DNA of 5,797 nt from positions 1 to 5,797 of the forward strand of contig CAZSSM010000168.1 of assembly GCA_964609385.1 (NCBI GenBank), written 5' to 3'. The notes under the pieces are model-generated. The model made no database searches, was not told the DNA's origin, and was given only the letters and a program-made list of their open reading frames with translations. Positions within the stretch are counted from its first letter, which is position 1. Every line of letters begins with the position of its first letter. Both the position numbers and the translations under genes were made by a program. This DNA is from CAZSSM01 sp964609385 (GTDB lineage: Bacteria; Planctomycetota; Planctomycetia; Isosphaerales; Isosphaeraceae). Below are positions 1-3,500 of the stretch, piece after piece.

Positions 1-1
1 A

Positions 2-61
2 GTCGGCGTACTGCAACGCCCGCAGCCTGGGCATCTGGGCCCGCCGCATCGCCTCCTGCGC
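2..61 (-). pseudogene. In-frame continuation of the small ORF beyond its TAG, cut by the window edge
   Basis: Reading on in the same frame after the TAG gives 20 more open codons (AQEAMRRAQMPRLRALQYAD) to the left edge. The segment 'MRRAQMPRLRALQYAD' resembles the stretch after 'HGLxYL.E' in MethyTransf_Reg proteins, which runs roughly 'lr.l..d.l.lEQYmDFl.nR.FRqTLLC'. If so, the TAG is a nonsense change in a once longer frame, and CAG to TAG would be the simplest route. The match is short and from memory. Confidence 0.35.
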
Positions 62-382
62 CTATTTCGGGTAAGCGGTGACCCAGTCGGTCACGAGCAT
101 CGTGTCGGCGACGTAGGTCAGGCCGTGGTCGGCCGCGTGCTTGGCGACCTGCAGGAAGTAAAACGGCTCGTTGATCGGGCCGAGCTCGTCGTGGCCGAGG
201 ATCCCATCGAGCTTCTCGCGGATCGATCGGACCTGTTCGACGAGGGCCCGATGGTGCGGCAGCGACTCGAACGCCGGCAGGGCCGTGTCGAAGAAGTCGA
301 GCACCTTGGCGGCGGAGGCGAGCGGGCCGAGCCCCAGGGTGAGGCCAAGCGTCGCGAGTATCGAGGCGAGGCGGAGTGACAT
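62..382 (-). CDS. Small ORF: signal-like N-terminus joined to a methyltransferase regulatory-domain-like fragment, probably a gene remnant
   Basis: It has 106 codons from ATG (380-382) to TAG (62-64). Residues 1-25 look like a signal peptide: MSLR, a Leu/Ala/Gly hydrophobic core, then ASA-A. Residues 26-106 instead resemble the second half of the predicted methyltransferase regulatory domain (MethyTransf_Reg, PF10119, recalled from memory). The similarities are VLDFFDTALP, then HDELGPINEPFYF (64-76, compare the family's 'HeyLe.vNePvYFh.F'), and KHAADHGLTYVADT. In that family the domain follows a SAM-dependent methyltransferase domain, which is absent here: the upstream sequence is the giant gene's 3' end. 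Alone this could not be a methyltransferase. The same frame beyond the stop still looks family-like. It is probably a remnant; a genuine small secreted protein is the alternative. Confidence 0.5.
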   Translation of the reverse strand: MSLRLASILATLGLTLGLGPLASAAKVLDFFDTALPAFESLPHHRALVEQVRSIREKLDGILGHDELGPINEPFYFLQVAKHAADHGLTYVADTMLVTDWVTAYPK

Positions 383-390
383 CGGACGGG

Positions 391-395
391 CTCCT
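391..395 (-). promoter_or_regulatory. Shine-Dalgarno deciding the start of the small ORF
   Basis: AGGAG on the minus strand lies 8 bases before the ATG at 380-382. The spacing is near ideal and favours this ATG over the in-frame TTG at 410-412, which has no such site. Confidence 0.6.
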
Positions 396-430
396 GAACA
401 GATATGCCACAAAAGTAACGGCTGAGCAAC

Positions 431-460
431 AGCCTAGGCGGTCGTGTCCGTCGCCGTCAA
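431..460 (-). promoter_or_regulatory. Sigma70-like promoter candidate for the small downstream ORF
   Basis: On the minus strand TTGACG (455-460, five of six bases of the -35 consensus) is followed after 18 bases by TAGGCT (431-436), which keeps the T, A and final T that matter most in the -10 box. It lies directly after the hairpin at 464-496 and would give a leader of roughly 40 bases before the ATG at 380-382. The -10 match is weak, so this is tentative. Confidence 0.28.
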
Positions 461-463
461 GCG

Positions 464-496
464 ACCGAGGCGCCTCAGGTCGCGAGGCGCCCCGAT
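464..496 (-). terminator. Strong GC-rich hairpin just after the giant gene's stop
   Basis: Thirty-five bases past the TGA, minus-strand RNA can form a 13-pair stem (484-496 with 464-476) around a 7-base loop. The inner 8 pairs, GGCGCCTC with GAGGCGCC, are perfect, and two outer pairs are G-U. On the plus strand those two become A-C mismatches, so the fold favours minus-strand RNA. No U-run follows, so it is not a textbook intrinsic terminator. It may block 3' exonucleases or act with Rho. Confidence 0.45.
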
Positions 497-530
497 CCCC
501 GCCCCATGTTGGTTTCGAGCAACATTCCAT

Positions 531-3500
531 TCAGGATGCGCCGCGTCCGAACCGGGCCTCCGGATCCTCCTCATCGTCATTGACGTTCAGGAGCCAGCCG
601 TCGGTCGGCCGGAGTTGCTCCAAGGCCAAGGCCAGCGCCCAGTCCTCCACCATCGATGAGCCGATCGCCGGCGCGACCGACGGGGTCGGAGTCGCCGTGA
701 CGATCGACTGCGAAGGAGCGACCTCCTGAAGCGACTCGGCGACCCGACGCAGAGAACGATCCGAGCGATCCGGGACCGGACCGACCTTCGACTCGGGCAC
801 GACAGGCTCGGCTGGTCGGGACGTTGGTGTGGGAACCGGCGTCCCGGGTTGGTTTGGACTTCGAGGATTCAACGGGGTTGTCGTCGAGGGCGTGGTTGTG
901 ACCGGGAGCGGTGCCGGCTCCGAATCGTCGACCGGGTCGGCGAAGGCGACCGCTTCCCAAGGGTCGCGCTCGAGGATCGCATCAAGGGCCCCTTCGATGT
1001 CGACCCGCGCGAAGCTCAGGCCGGTGTGTGGGACATTATCTCGCTCATCGTCGCCATCAATGACGATCTGACCAGTCTGTTCCAGCAAGGCGATCAGCTC
1101 GCTGGTCGAGAGGTGCTGACCGACCGACTCGGCGGCCTGGCGGATCAGTGGGACGGCACCGGCCACCAGCGGCGCGGCCATCGACGTGCCGCTCTTGACG
1201 GTCAGGCCGCCGCCCAGCCCCAGGTTGAGGATCGCTGCGCCGGGGGCGAGCAGATCCAGGCCCGCGTCGCGCTGGCTGAACGCGGCGATCCGGTCGGCCC
1301 CACTGAGGTAGTCGGTCGCTCCCGAACGCCAGGTCGATCCGCCGTTCTCGCCAGCCCAGACCGCACCCACGGCGACGACCGATTCGCTGGCACTCAAGCG
1401 GTTCAGGCCCGGCACGGAGCCCGGAGCATGGGAGTTGCCCGCGGCCACGCTGATCACGACCCCAGCGGCGGCCAACTCGCGATAGAGCGGTTCCAAGACA
1501 GCCTCGGCGGTCCCCTTGGGCACGCTGCCGGCGCCGAAGGAGAGGTTCACCGCCGCGATCTTGTGCGCCTCTTGATGATCGAGCACCCAGCGCAACGCCT
1601 GGGCGATCGTCTCAACGGAGGTCGATAGCGAGCCATCGCGCGTGATCTTCAAGGCGATCAGGTCGGCGCCTGGCGCGACACCCGGCGCGTGGCGGTTGGC
1701 GCTGCCGATCAGGCCGGCCACGTGTGTCCCGTGACCGACCGTATCGATCGGGTCGAGGTCGCCGTCGCCGAAGTCCGGGCCGAGCAGCACGCGCCCTTGG
1801 AGGTCCGGATGGTTGTAGTCGATCCCCGTGTCGATCACCGCCACCGCGAAGCCCGAACCGTCGACCCCTCCGAAGTCAGCGCGGGCCGCATCCAGGCCGA
1901 TCAGCGTGGCGTAGTCGTCGAACTGGGCCAAGTCGACATCCAATAGATAGTTGGACTCGAAGTTGAAATCGCCGTTGACGACCGCCGAGGATTGCGGGTC
2001 GGCCAGGACCTGGAGGTAGTAGGTTCGGCCGGCGACCAGGGTGGCGTTGAGCGAGGTGACGGCCTCGGTGATCGGTCGGAGGGCGGCGTCGAACCCTTGG
2101 CCCACCAATTCGAAGAGCGAGAGGCCGGCTTCGACGAGGCTCGGGGCGTCGGTCGTGGCACGGACTTCCAACGATCCGCCCGCCGGCGCATCGAGTCGGA
2201 ACCAGTCACGGTCGCTCAGGTCGCCGAGCCCGGCCACGAGCGTCTCGGTCCAGGACTGGACGGTCGCGCCGACGAGGCTCAGGTCGAGCGGCTCGGCCGA
2301 GACCGGACCGTCGGCGACGTCGCCGAACCGTTCGACCTGACGGAGCGCGTTCGATCCATGGGAACCCGCGTTGCTGGCCGATCCGAACGGCTCGGCCCCC
2401 TGCCCCATCGAGGGGGGCGTGATGCTCCGATCGTAGGGCAGGACGAGGAACCGGTCGGGCACGTCGACGCGGCCGCTCCGGTTCAGGTCGGCGTTCGGGT
2501 CCCAGTTGGAACTCGTGGGTGTGGACCACCAGGCCGAGTCGGGGCCGGCGATCAGCGCCATGTCGTCGGCGTCGGCCGTGAGGTCGCCGTTGGCATCGCC
2601 CCGGAGCCGATGGAACCCGAACTGGTAGAGACCGCCCTCGATCCCGTCGCCATCGCCATCGAAGAGGAACCCGTCGGCATCGGTCAGACCGTCGGGCCGG
2701 ATCTGCCAGAGGTAGTAGCCGTCGTCCAACGAGTCGGTCCCGCCGGCGAACCCGTCCAGCGACCAGCTCAGGACCCAGGCATCCAGCGCGGTATCGAAGG
2801 TGTAGGTGAACTGGTCGATCGTCAACGTGACGGTCTGATCGTCGTCGTTGTCAGCATCGAGGCCGAGGTTGGTCAGCGAGATCGTCTCGTTCAGGCTGGC
2901 GTTGGAGGCGAGCATCGACTCCAGGTCGATGTCCTCGCTGAGGACGAAGGCGAAGGCGTCGACGTAGGACCGTTGGGTGAGCCCGTCTTGGACGACCGTC
3001 TCCTCGACCCGAGGCGCCTCGAGATTGCTCGGGGTCCGGGTCGTCGCGTCGGGCGTCGCGGGCGGGTCCTCGCGGTTGCCGACGTTGTCGAAGGCGACGC
3101 TGAAGAAGGCATAGCTGCGGCCCAACTCGCCGGGATACATCCCGGCCGTCGCGGTGGTCCCCTCCAACCAGAGGATGAACGGACCGCCGTCGATCGAGAC
3201 GAACAGGTCGAACCCGGCCAGGCCCGAGCCGCCCGCCTCGTCCGACCCGCCCCAGGTGACCGGGATCATCGTCGATCGCGTCACCTCGGGCAGTGGGTCA
3301 ACAGCGCTTGTTGGGGCGATCGCGTCAGCTTCCGCCTTGGTCCAGGTCACCGAGCCGCTGCCCAACCCCGAGTTGCCGGTCGGGTCGACGACCCCGCTCA
3401 GCGCGATGGTCAGCTCGTAAGACCCGTCGGCGGTCGTCAACGGGCTCAGGCCGCCGATCCGATAGCTCGAGCCGCCCAAGGCAGTCACCATCACGCCCTC

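Noticed and set aside
410..412. TTG as an earlier start for the small ORF
   Set aside because: The ATG at 380-382 has AGGAG eight bases upstream. The TTG start would put polar residues (WHICSGARP) before a good signal-peptide-like N-terminus and has no ribosome site.
118..429. A 103-codon minus-strand frame overlapping the small ORF
   Set aside because: It is a Ser/Arg/Pro-rich out-of-frame translation typical of a shadow frame, and the overlapping 106-codon frame has the ribosome site and family-like sequence.
410..434. A small hairpin (GGCTG with CAGCC, loop TTGCT) followed by GTTACTTTTG, as an intrinsic terminator on the minus strand
   Set aside because: The stem has only five pairs and the tail is interrupted. 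It also overlaps the -10 candidate at 431-436 and lies just before the ribosome site of the small ORF, so a promoter or leader reading fits at least as well.
849..1628. A 259-codon plus-strand open frame opposite the protease domain
   Set aside because: It overlaps the S8 catalytic motifs on the other strand and its translation has no recognisable features.
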